Of a stretch of DNA of 64,000 nt, positions 1 through 10,306 are shown piece after piece; within the stretch, counting starts at the first letter, position 1; each line of letters opens with the position of its first letter. This DNA comes from Deltaproteobacteria bacterium HGW-Deltaproteobacteria-14 (GTDB taxonomy: Bacteria; Myxococcota_A; UBA9042; PHBI01): contig PHBI01000021.1 of the NCBI GenBank assembly GCA_002841945.1, positions 1-64,000 of the forward strand, in the 5' to 3' direction. The translations under genes were made by a program, and so were the position numbers. The notes beneath the pieces are model-generated. The model was not told where the DNA came from and did no database searches. It saw only the letters and a list, made by a program, of their open reading frames with translations.

Positions 1-615
1 AACGTTGCCACGTCACGTTCCCCACAAGTGGATCCGTTTCGCCGCCCCCAGGGTGGAGCCAGTCACCCGCCTGTTGACAGTGTGCGCGCGCTTCGGAGCG
101 AGTACTCGGGCAAGCTGTGGATCGAGGTCATGCTCGTCGCCGGGCTCAACGACGGCGACGAAGCGCTCGAGGCGCTGGCCGCGCTGCTGACCACGATGAG
201 CCCCGACGGCGTGCAGATCACGCTGCCCACCCGACCGCCCTGCGAGCAGTGGGTTCATGCGCCCGACGCCGAGCGGCTGATGAAGGCCGTCGCCGTGCTC
301 GGCGAGGTCGCCGCCGTCGTCCCCCCCGCACCCGACAACGCAGCCATCGCGTCCGCCGACCCGGCGGCGGCGATCCTCGACGTGATCACCCGCCACCCGA
401 TGCGTGAGACCGAGCTTGGCCACCTGTTCGCCTCGACCGACGCCGCCACCATCCACCGCATCCTGACCGAACTCGAGGTCACCGGCGCCGCGCGCCGCAT
501 CGAGCGGCACGGCTACGCCTACTGGACCGAGACGGCGACCACCTTCGGCGACACCGACCGCACCCGCCCTACCCCGTCACAGCTGCGACGCCACCGCAAC
601 GAGACCTCGGGCTGA
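1..615 (+). CDS. Radical SAM family protein, C-terminal part (5' truncated by window edge)
   Basis: Frame open to base 1; 'YSGKLWIEVMLVAGLNDGDEALEALAALLTTMSPDGVQITLPTRPPCEQWVHAP' resembles the C-terminal region of COG0731-type radical SAM proteins. Confidence 0.7.
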   Translation, partial: NVATSRSPQVDPFRRPQGGASHPPVDSVRALRSEYSGKLWIEVMLVAGLNDGDEALEALAALLTTMSPDGVQITLPTRPPCEQWVHAPDAERLMKAVAVLGEVAAVVPPAPDNAAIASADPAAAILDVITRHPMRETELGHLFASTDAATIHRILTELEVTGAARRIERHGYAYWTETATTFGDTDRTRPTPSQLRRHRNETSG

Positions 616-794
616 CCCCGCGACGCCGCACCAGCCCTTGGACCACCACGCCGACGCAGCGACGCGCTGGTTCGGTCGCCCTCCGGGCACACCGGCAGCG
701 GCGTCGCGATCCGCGCGGCGGCCCGCCCCCACGTGAAGACGGCTGAGCGCCGCCGCCAGCAGCGGGAGCCGCCGCGCAGACCGCCAGGCAGCCG

Positions 795-1403
795 CTAGCC
801 TTCCATCGACGGTTTCCACACCTTCCAGACGTTGCCCACGAGATCGGGGCCAGGCTTGAGCGTCGTGCCACCGGGGACCCACCCGGCCGGCATCGCCTCA
901 GCGCCCTTGGTAGCCCGGACGTGCTGGAAGGCCTGCACCTGGCGGATCGTCTCGGCGAGGCGGCGCCCGACCGGCGGGGTCAGCACCTCCGCCGCCTGGA
1001 TGACGCCGTCCGGGTCGATGATGAAGCGCCCGCGCAGCTCGATCCCCTGCACCTCGTCCCACACGCCGTAGGCCCGGCCCACGTTGCCGGCCTGGTCCGA
1101 GGCCATGTGGAACGGCACGCCGCCCTCCACCATCTTCGTGAGCTCGTGGTCATTCCACATCTTGTGGACGAAGTGGCTGTCCACGCTCACCGAGATCACT
1201 TCCACACCCAGCTTCTGAAGATCCGAGTATTTGTCGGCGACCGCCGACACTTCGGTCGCTCAGACGAAGGTGAAGTCCCCCGGATAGAAGCAGAGGAGCA
1301 CCCACCTGCCGAGGTAGCTGGAGAGCTGCACCGACGTGAAACCACCACGGTGGTACGCCGGAGCGGTGAAGTCAGGGGCCTTCTGGCCCACACGTGCCGT
1401 CAT
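795..1403 (-). CDS. AhpC/TSA-family peroxiredoxin, predicted selenoprotein (Sec at codon 48, in-frame TGA 1262..1260)
   Basis: ORFs 1260..1694(-) and 795..1250(-) are in the same frame and join through one TGA: MTARVGQKAPDFTAPAYHRGG...CFYPGDFTFV-(TGA)-ATEVSAVADKYSDLQKLGVEVISVSVDSHFVHKMWNDHEL...; TGA sits where the peroxidatic Cys is expected; aaggagg RBS before ATG at 1403. Confidence 0.9.
1232..1249 (-). promoter_or_regulatory. Putative bacterial SECIS element in the peroxiredoxin mRNA
   Basis: After UGA (minus strand): GCGACCGAAG then UGUCGGC-GGUC-GCCGACA, a perfect 7-bp stem with GGUC apical loop starting 17 nt after UGA. Confidence 0.75.
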
Positions 1404-1956
1404 GACGTCCTCCTTGTCCGCGTGTCGCTCCTCGGGCCCCGACGGCTCCGGCGTCGCGCCGGAGACCGTGCCGGTGATCCGAGCACATCCCTGCGGTTGT
1501 TCAGACATGTCGCCTCCCTTCGGCGGGCCGCCGCACGCAGCCCACCGCCTTCGAGCCCCCGGCGATGCGAGGATGGCGCCAGCATACGGCCGGCGACGTC
1601 GCACCCCCAACCCGCGCCCCGGCGCGACCTCACACGCCCGCCACAGCGCGCCCCGGCCGGGCGCCGATCTGGCGAGCCAACACCTTGACTTCAATCACGA
1701 TTCCGCGCAACACGCGACCACGATCACGCCCGCCCGACGCCCACCTCGCGCACCCGCGGTATATCGCCGCAGGAGGCCAAGACTCGCCCGGCTACCCGAT
1801 CGTCAGGATCAGCCGGCGGCACCACGGCCACCGACTGCCGTGCGCCGACGACCGTCGCGTGCCTGCTCGCGGGGTCACGACGCAGAGCCCGAGACCGGCA
1901 GCCGCGTCACCCGGGTCGTAGCGGGCTACGTCCCGAGTGGCGGAGAGCGCACACCG

Positions 1957-4197
<2,241 letters not shown>

Positions 4198-4608
4198 CTA
4201 ACGCAGACCGACTCGCCTGTCCACGCGGCCTCCGGGCGTCCCCGCGCCCCACGGTGTCCCCGCGCCCCACGGTTCGGCGGACCTCGCGCCCGACCCGGCG
4301 CGCAACAGCGGTGCATGAACCGCCGCCCGGGGGGACGCTGCCTACGGAGGTGTCGACGCAGCAAGGCCCAATGAGACGAGGCGATCGTCCCCCGCGTGAC
4401 ACAGTTGGGACACCGACCGACCGACCCGGAGGTGGTCGAGGGACCCCGGCGCTGGGGACGACGGTCCGTCGAATCACCCCCGCGGACAGCCTCCGCACGC
4501 GCCCTCGAGTCACGAGAACCGAGCAAACGCTCTGCCCGGGCCGCCCCACGCCCCCCTGGCACGCAGCTTGCCCTGGGACGAAGCCAACCACAGCAAGGGA
4601 GGCCCTCC

Positions 4609-5046
4609 ATGGCCGCTGCGACGAAGCTCGTTTGGACGGGGCGCTGGCCCCTGGTCCCCGGTCTCGACGTCTGGACCCGGGTGTTCAACGCCCGACCGCA
4701 CCGCTACTTCATCGTCCTCGACTATCCCCCGGTCGCGCTGCCCGGCGCGCTCGGACGGGGCTTCACGGTCTTCTCCCCGGAGCTCCCGTGGACCGAGGTG
4801 CATGGCTACCTCGAGCGCTGCGGCATGAGCCACGGCTGGTCACCCGCCGCTCCGCCCCCGACGGCCCCTCGAGGGGTCGCCTCGCCGACGGACCCCGCCG
4901 CCTGGACGCGCCGGACGGTCCTCCGCCCCCAGCCGCGGCGACGACCCGGCGTCACGACCCGCCGCGTGTCCCCGCGCCTCGCCGGCGCCCGGCGAGGCTC
5001 ACCGCCCACCTGGGCCTGCCCTCCGGTGACGAACGGCGCGGCGTGA
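4609..5046 (+). CDS. Small uncharacterised protein, member 1 of a tandem paralogous trio
   Basis: RBS aagggagg; core 'HRYFIVLDYPP...PELPWTEVHGYLERCGMSHGWSPAAPP' shared with the two following ORFs; Arg/Pro-rich tail. Confidence 0.65.
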   Translation: MAAATKLVWTGRWPLVPGLDVWTRVFNARPHRYFIVLDYPPVALPGALGRGFTVFSPELPWTEVHGYLERCGMSHGWSPAAPPPTAPRGVASPTDPAAWTRRTVLRPQPRRRPGVTTRRVSPRLAGARRGSPPTWACPPVTNGAA

Positions 5047-5072
5047 CGCCGCAGCGGTGCGGGGTACGCGAG

Positions 5073-5089
5073 TCCCCACCGTTTGGGGA
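5073..5089 (+). terminator. Small hairpin between trio members 1 and 2 (possible terminator/attenuator)
   Basis: TCCCCA-CCGTT-TGGGGA perfect 6-bp stem; no T-tract. Confidence 0.3.
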
Positions 5090-5225
5090 GTCCGAACCCC
5101 GGCTGCGCGCGCGCGGCGCGCCGCAGACCCGCCTCCGACCGTGCCGACCGCGCGCAGAGCGCGCCAAACCGGCTTGGCACGATGCTTGAGTAGGTGGCCA
5201 GCAACTCGAACCTGAAGGAGAACCG

Positions 5226-5591
5226 ATGAGAGAGCCCTGGCAAGGTGACTGGTGCCCCGCCCCGAACTTCCGCGTCCACGTCCGTCTCATCCCGGTCCTG
5301 CGCGTGCGCTACGATCTCCACGTCCAGTTCCCCGCGGGCAACACGCTCCACCCCCTCTCCGGGGTCGACGTCGTCATGCCGCGGCTCACGTGGGAGGAGG
5401 TGATCGACTTCTTCACCGTCCACGGGATGACCGGCGGCTGGGCCCCGAAGCCGCCGACGCCCGCTGACCTCAAGCGGCAGGTCGGAGACCGGAGTCTTCA
5501 GCTGGCGGCGCGGCCCCGTGCCGGCCGCGGAGGACGCTGGTCTCCGACGAGCCGGGCCGCCGCCGGGGCTCCAGCCCCCGTCGCCGTCTGA
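5226..5591 (+). CDS. Small uncharacterised protein, member 2 of tandem paralogous trio
   Basis: RBS aaggag; 'RYDLHVQFPAGN...VDVVMPRLTWEEVIDFFTVHGMTGGWAPKPP'. Confidence 0.7.
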   Translation: MREPWQGDWCPAPNFRVHVRLIPVLRVRYDLHVQFPAGNTLHPLSGVDVVMPRLTWEEVIDFFTVHGMTGGWAPKPPTPADLKRQVGDRSLQLAARPRAGRGGRWSPTSRAAAGAPAPVAV

Positions 5592-5626
5592 AGCCCCTCC
5601 CCCTCCACGCACTCCCCGGAGCCCCC

Positions 5627-5989
5627 ATGACCACCCTCTGGAGCGCCACCTGCCAGGATCCCGACGACAACATCCGCGTCGTCGTGCGCGTCGAAGCCGC
5701 CACCTGCGGTCGCTATGACCTCCACATCCGCTACCCGCCGCCCCCGCGCGCGCCCGACCTCCCCCCGATCGACGTCCTGCTCCGCGATCTGGCCTGGGAC
5801 GAGGTCCTCACCTGGTTCGACCGCTACCGCCTGCGCGCCGGCTGGAGCCCGCAGGCCCCCCCTATCTCAGCCCCGCGCCGCCCCCGGCGCGGCCACGATC
5901 GCGCGCCACACGCCGAGCGCCCGCGCCGCACCTTCGTTCGCACCCTGCCGTGGGGACGCCCGCTCGCCCCGCTCGCGTGCGGCGCGTGA
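5627..5989 (+). CDS. Small uncharacterised protein, member 3 of tandem paralogous trio
   Basis: 'RYDLHIRYPPPPRAPDLPPIDVLLRDLAWDEVLTWFDRYRLRAGWSPQAPP' aligns with members 1 and 2. Confidence 0.7.
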   Translation: MTTLWSATCQDPDDNIRVVVRVEAATCGRYDLHIRYPPPPRAPDLPPIDVLLRDLAWDEVLTWFDRYRLRAGWSPQAPPISAPRRPRRGHDRAPHAERPRRTFVRTLPWGRPLAPLACGA

Positions 5990-6154
5990 AGTTCTGACGG
6001 GTCCATGAAGACGTGTGTGGACGACGCCTTCACGAGGTGAGAAAACGCGCGCAGCGGAGGAATCCGGCGCGGTCGCGCGTTGATACGCGCGCGCTCACGG
6101 CCCGCCAGGCCCGACCCGCAAACCGCGGGTCACCATCGCGCAGGGAGTGACACC

Positions 6155-7411
6155 ATGGTCGAGTTGGACGACGTCCCCATCGGGCCGCCGCCGACGGACG
6201 GTCCCCACCCCAGCCGGTCCCGAAGGGGCGGCTGGTTGGTCGCGGCGGCGCTCGCTGCGCTGGTCGGGGCGTTCTTCGCGGGGCTCTCCACCCACGACTT
6301 CATCACGCACCTCGACGGCCAGATCCACGCCGTCCACTGCTCGGTGATGCCCGGCGACGACGCGATCGTAGGCCAGAGCGGCTGCAAAGACGCCATGCTC
6401 TCGCCGTGGAGCTCGTTCTTCCGGCGCAGCATCTGGGGGGGCCTCCCGGTGAGCGTCGCCGCGCTCGCGGTCTTCGCCTTCCTGGCCGCCCTCTCCATCG
6501 CGATCCTGTTGCGTCGCAACAGGACCCGGCATGACACCTTCTTCTTGTTTGCCGGCGCGATGTTACCAGCCGTCGCTAGCATCATCTGGGCGGTGATCGC
6601 TGCGACGCAGCTGGGCGACTTCTGCCAGGTGTGCGTCGGGATGTACGCCTCCTCGGGGCTCCTCCTCGTCCTCGCGGTCGTCGCCCACGTACGCGCCGAG
6701 CCGGCGGGAGGCACGCCTCGACCGTGGGGCCGGTGGGGCTTGTGGTTCGGCGAGGGGACTGCCGCCGTCGCCGCGTTGGTCGTGCTGTACCTCGCCCTCG
6801 TCCCGAGCGAACGCAAGAGCCTCGCGGGCTGCGGCCGCCTCGTGATGACCGAGGACAAGAAGGGCGTGCTGCTGCAGATGCCAGGCGAAGGGATCACCCC
6901 GGCGCTCTCGGTGATCGACCCGCTCTGCCCCTCGTGCCGCGCGTTCGACCAGCGCCTCGCCTCGAGCGGCCTCGACGCACAGCTCAACACCCGGATCCTG
7001 CTGTTCCCGCTCGACTCGCGCTGCAACTGGATGGTCAAGCAGAGCCTCCACCCGGGCGCCTGCGCCCTGAGCGAGGCGATGCTCTGCGCCCCCGAGCAGG
7101 CCAAGGCCATCCTCGACTGGGCGTTCGCCGACCAGGAGCGCCTGCTGACCCTCGGCGCCCACGACCCCGCGGCGATCGAGCGCGAGGTCGCCGAGCGCTT
7201 CCCGGCCGTGAGCGGCTGCGTCGGGACCTCGAAGGCGAAGGACCGCGTGACGAGCAGCCTGCGCTTCGCCGTCGCGAACGCGCTCCCGGTCGTGACGCCG
7301 CAGCTCTACGTCGACGACGTGCGGCTCTGCGACGAGGACACCGATCTCGGCCTGGAGTACACCCTCAACCACATGCTGAACCAACGGGCGGAAGCCGGAG
7401 CGATGCCATGA
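6155..7411 (+). CDS. VKOR-domain membrane protein with C-terminal thioredoxin-like (DsbA-type) domain
   Basis: Multiple TM segments with 'DFCQVCVGMYAS' CXXC and C-terminal 'SVIDPLCPSCRAFDQRL' CXXC. Confidence 0.82.
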   Translation: MVELDDVPIGPPPTDGPHPSRSRRGGWLVAAALAALVGAFFAGLSTHDFITHLDGQIHAVHCSVMPGDDAIVGQSGCKDAMLSPWSSFFRRSIWGGLPVSVAALAVFAFLAALSIAILLRRNRTRHDTFFLFAGAMLPAVASIIWAVIAATQLGDFCQVCVGMYASSGLLLVLAVVAHVRAEPAGGTPRPWGRWGLWFGEGTAAVAALVVLYLALVPSERKSLAGCGRLVMTEDKKGVLLQMPGEGITPALSVIDPLCPSCRAFDQRLASSGLDAQLNTRILLFPLDSRCNWMVKQSLHPGACALSEAMLCAPEQAKAILDWAFADQERLLTLGAHDPAAIEREVAERFPAVSGCVGTSKAKDRVTSSLRFAVANALPVVTPQLYVDDVRLCDEDTDLGLEYTLNHMLNQRAEAGAMP

Positions 7412-8091
7412 ACGCGCTCGTCCCACAGATCCCACTGTTGCTCGGGCTCGCGATCCCCGCGATCGTCGTGTCGGGCTGGCTCGGCGACGCCGAAGAGAGC
7501 CTGCGGGCCACCGAGCCCGGTCCCAAGAAGGTCGCCGTCGCCGCGATGGCGGAGGAAGGCTACTGCACCCCGGAGCTCAAGCAGATCGTGCGGCGCGTCG
7601 CAGGGGCCTGCGGCCTGCTCGACGCGCAGGGGCGAGGCTGCCAGCCGGCCGACGCCGCCAAGATCGTCCAGCTCGACGCCGGGGACTTCAACAGGCTCTT
7701 CCTACCGCTGAAAGCACGGGTCCACATCATCCAGTTCGACACCCGCTCGGCCGAGCTCGACGAGGCGGCCCAGCGCGCCGTCAACGCGGCGTGGTCGGAC
7801 CGCGGCGGCGCCTCGTTCTTCTTCGTCGTCGCCCGCGCCTCCCCCGACGGCTCCAAGGCCTTCAACCAGAAGCTCTCGAACTCGCGAGCCCAGTCCGTGC
7901 TCGACTTCCTCGAGGGGCAGTTCAAGGACCCCGACATCAAGAAGCGGGTCGGGCTCCTCTGGCTCGGCGAGGAGTTCGCCCAGCTCACGGCGGACTTCTG
8001 TGGGTGGACGCGGAGCCGCGCCGGAACGGAGTGTGACGAGACCCAGATCAACCGGAGCGCGTTCATCGCATGGATCGACTGCAACATCTGA
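7408..8091 (+). CDS. OmpA-family-like periplasmic protein, Cys-containing
   Basis: ATGA overlap with the VKOR gene; 'IIQFDTRSAELDEAAQRAVNAAW...ASPDGSKAFNQKLSNSRAQSVLDFL' OmpA C-terminal-like pattern. Confidence 0.6.
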   Translation: MNALVPQIPLLLGLAIPAIVVSGWLGDAEESLRATEPGPKKVAVAAMAEEGYCTPELKQIVRRVAGACGLLDAQGRGCQPADAAKIVQLDAGDFNRLFLPLKARVHIIQFDTRSAELDEAAQRAVNAAWSDRGGASFFFVVARASPDGSKAFNQKLSNSRAQSVLDFLEGQFKDPDIKKRVGLLWLGEEFAQLTADFCGWTRSRAGTECDETQINRSAFIAWIDCNI

Positions 8092-8672
8092 CCGCCCTGG
8101 CCACCATCGCCGTCCTCACCGCGGGCGTTGGGTGCGGCGACAAGAAGCCCCGGCCGCCCGTCGTGGAGGAGCGCGTCGCGGCGGTCCCGGTCGACACCCA
8201 GGCGCTCGCGTCGTTCTGCGATGCGCACTGGCCGGAGCGAGGCGCGCAGGGCGCGCGAGCCTTCACGGGCCCGGCCACCCGCACCAAGGGCGACGCGCCA
8301 CCGGCTGGCCGGTGGCGCTGGGTCAACTTCTGGGCGACGTGGTGCGCCCCATGCCTCGAGGAGATGCCGCTCCTCGCGCGCTGGCGGGACGGCCTGGCGA
8401 AGGAGGGCAAGCCGCTGACGCTCGAGCTGTGGAGCGTCGACGAGGACGAGGGCGCCCTCGCAAGGCGCGCGCGCTCGGGCCTGCCGGGCGTGGTGCGCCA
8501 CGTCAAGAGCCCCGAGGCGCTCGCCGCCTACCTCAGCGAGATCGGGCTGAACCCGGACTCCGCGCTGCCGATTCAGATGCTCGTAGACCCCGACGGCCAG
8601 CTGCGCTGCGTCCGCGTCGGCTCGGTCCGCGCCGACAACTGGGGCACCGTCCGAGCGGTGCTCGGTCTCTGA
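8070..8672 (+). CDS. TlpA-like thioredoxin-fold lipoprotein
   Basis: Lipobox-like 'LTAGVGCGDKK'; 'WRWVNFWATWCAPCLEEMPLLARW'. Confidence 0.88.
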   Translation: MDRLQHLTALATIAVLTAGVGCGDKKPRPPVVEERVAAVPVDTQALASFCDAHWPERGAQGARAFTGPATRTKGDAPPAGRWRWVNFWATWCAPCLEEMPLLARWRDGLAKEGKPLTLELWSVDEDEGALARRARSGLPGVVRHVKSPEALAAYLSEIGLNPDSALPIQMLVDPDGQLRCVRVGSVRADNWGTVRAVLGL

Positions 8673-8685
8673 CGCCCCCCGCTGG

Positions 8686-8727
8686 GACACCTCAAGAAAA
8701 GCGCAGCGCAGCGAGTCTTGAGGTGTC
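8686..8727. terminator. Perfect 12-bp inverted repeat downstream of the TlpA-like gene
   Basis: GACACCTCAAGA-(18 nt)-TCTTGAGGTGTC, 14 nt after the stop codon; no U-tract. Confidence 0.5.
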
Positions 8728-9031
8728 GTAGCGCCTCCTGACCGGAGATGACGGTGTAGGCGCCCGCACCCGCCGCGTATATCGCGGCGAGGACCGCGGC
8801 ATCGCGTCACGGCTGCTTCGTCTGGCCTCCAGCGTGGTGCGCCCCACGATCGCTTGGAGCCGCCCTCGTGCCAAGCGCGGGGAGCCCGCCTCTGCTCGAC
8901 CGAGGCGGGGACGGGCCGGCGCCGCGCGCGGTGGCTGTGCGACCTGGTGCTGGGTCGACTACGCGGCGGCGAAGGCCCGTCCCCGGAGATGTCTCGCGTC
9001 TGGGCCGATGGGACTCGGGACGGGGCACATC

Positions 9032-9069
9032 TCAACGCGCCAGGGTCGATTCAACGCGCCAGGGTCGAT
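9032..9069. repeat. Tandem duplication of a 19-bp unit
   Basis: TCAACGCGCCAGGGTCGAT repeated twice, identical, head to tail. Confidence 0.9.
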
Positions 9070-9337
9070 AGCAAGTAGCGTTCCAGTGCAGCAGCGCCCA
9101 CGCGCAGCCGCCGCCCGGAGCGGGACGGGGGCGAGAATGACCAGCGGCGACGCGAGCGCGGGGCCACCGGTCCGACGAGCGACGCGCGACGCCCGACTCG
9201 TGCGGGATCGCGCCGCGGTGAGATCCCGCACACCGGGGTGGGGGAAATACCCCTGGCGCCCGCGGATCCGTGTGGGTGCGCGGTGCGAACAGCCGACGGT
9301 CCTTGACGCTCGTCTCGCCGAGCGCAAAGGTCGGGTC

Positions 9338-9748
9338 ATGACGACCATCGACGACATCCTCGAGAGCCTCGAGTTTCTCGACAGCTGGGAGGAGCGCTAC
9401 CGCTTCATCATCGACCTCGGCAAGCAGCTGCCGCAGATGGACGACGCGTACAAGACCCCGGCCACGAAGGTCGAGGGCTGTATGAGCCAGGTCTGGATGG
9501 TGGGCCGGGTGACCGGGACGCCCCCGGTGGTGGAGCTCGTCGCCGACAGCGACGCCATCGTCGTTCGCGGCCTCATCGCCGTGCTGATGATCCTGTACTC
9601 GGGCAAGGCCCCCGCCGAGATCCTCGCGACCGACATCGACGACGTCTTCGAGCGCCTCGGGTTCGCGGGTCACATCAGCGTCAACCGGCGCAACGGCTTC
9701 TTCGCGATGGTGGAGCGTATCAAGGGCATCGCGCGACAGGCAGCGTGA
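9338..9748 (+). CDS. sufE: SufE-family Fe-S assembly protein
   Basis: 'WEERYRFIIDLGKQLPQMDDAYKTPATKVEGCMSQVWMVGRV...LIAVLMILYSGKAPAEI' SufE signature with conserved Cys. Confidence 0.92.
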   Translation: MTTIDDILESLEFLDSWEERYRFIIDLGKQLPQMDDAYKTPATKVEGCMSQVWMVGRVTGTPPVVELVADSDAIVVRGLIAVLMILYSGKAPAEILATDIDDVFERLGFAGHISVNRRNGFFAMVERIKGIARQAA

Positions 9749-9765
9749 CCGCGTTGCACTTGCAC

Positions 9766-9782
9766 TTGCAAGACACTTGCAA
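9766..9782. promoter_or_regulatory. Putative Fur-family operator upstream of the Fur-family gene
   Basis: TTGCAAG-ACA-CTTGCAA perfect 7-3-7 inverted repeat ending 13 nt before the ATG at 9796; flanked by extra TTGCAC half-sites. Confidence 0.55.
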
Positions 9783-9795
9783 TAACCTCGCTGTC

Positions 9796-10236
9796 ATGAT
9801 CGCGCGCACGACCGAAGAATCCAGCTCCCTCGACGACATCCGCAGGACGCTCCGGGCCGCCGGACTGCGGGTCACGGCGTCGCGCGTCGCCGTCTTGCGG
9901 CTGCTCGCCACGGCGACGCGTCCCCTGACCCACCAGGACGTGGTCGACGCCCTCGTCGACAACCCCTGGAACCGGTCGACGCTGTATCGAAACCTCATCG
10001 ATCTGGCGGACACCGACATCGCGCGGCGCACGGTCTTCGGGGGGCTCGCGCGCTTCGAGCTGATGGGCCGGGCGAACTCCTGCACCGAGCACCCGCACTT
10101 CGTGTGCACGGAGTGCGGCGAGGTGAGCCACCTCGAGGGCGTGCGCGTCCGGATAGAGGGGCAAGAGCTCCCGGACTCGGTGTCCAAGGGCGAATACGAG
10201 GTCCAGCTGCGCGGTCGCTGCGACGGCTGCCGCTGA
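9796..10236 (+). CDS. Fur-family transcriptional regulator
   Basis: 'LRAAGLRVTASRVAVLRLLATATRPLTHQDVVDAL...STLYRNLIDLADTDI' wHTH; 'HPHFVCTECGEVSHLEG' and 'GRCDGC' CXXC metal motifs. Confidence 0.92.
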   Translation: MIARTTEESSSLDDIRRTLRAAGLRVTASRVAVLRLLATATRPLTHQDVVDALVDNPWNRSTLYRNLIDLADTDIARRTVFGGLARFELMGRANSCTEHPHFVCTECGEVSHLEGVRVRIEGQELPDSVSKGEYEVQLRGRCDGCR

Positions 10237-10306
10237 GGCTCGCCAGGTGTAGACACGCGCCCCCCCTTGGTCGAAAAGAGAGACCGAGACACGCCAGGGG
10301 GTCCCG

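Noticed and set aside
1256-1266. TGA in the peroxiredoxin as a simple nonsense mutation (pseudogene)
   Set aside because: Position coincides exactly with the catalytic Cys, flanking frame is intact on both sides, RBS is good, and a SECIS-like hairpin follows at proper spacing; selenoprotein reading is more economical.
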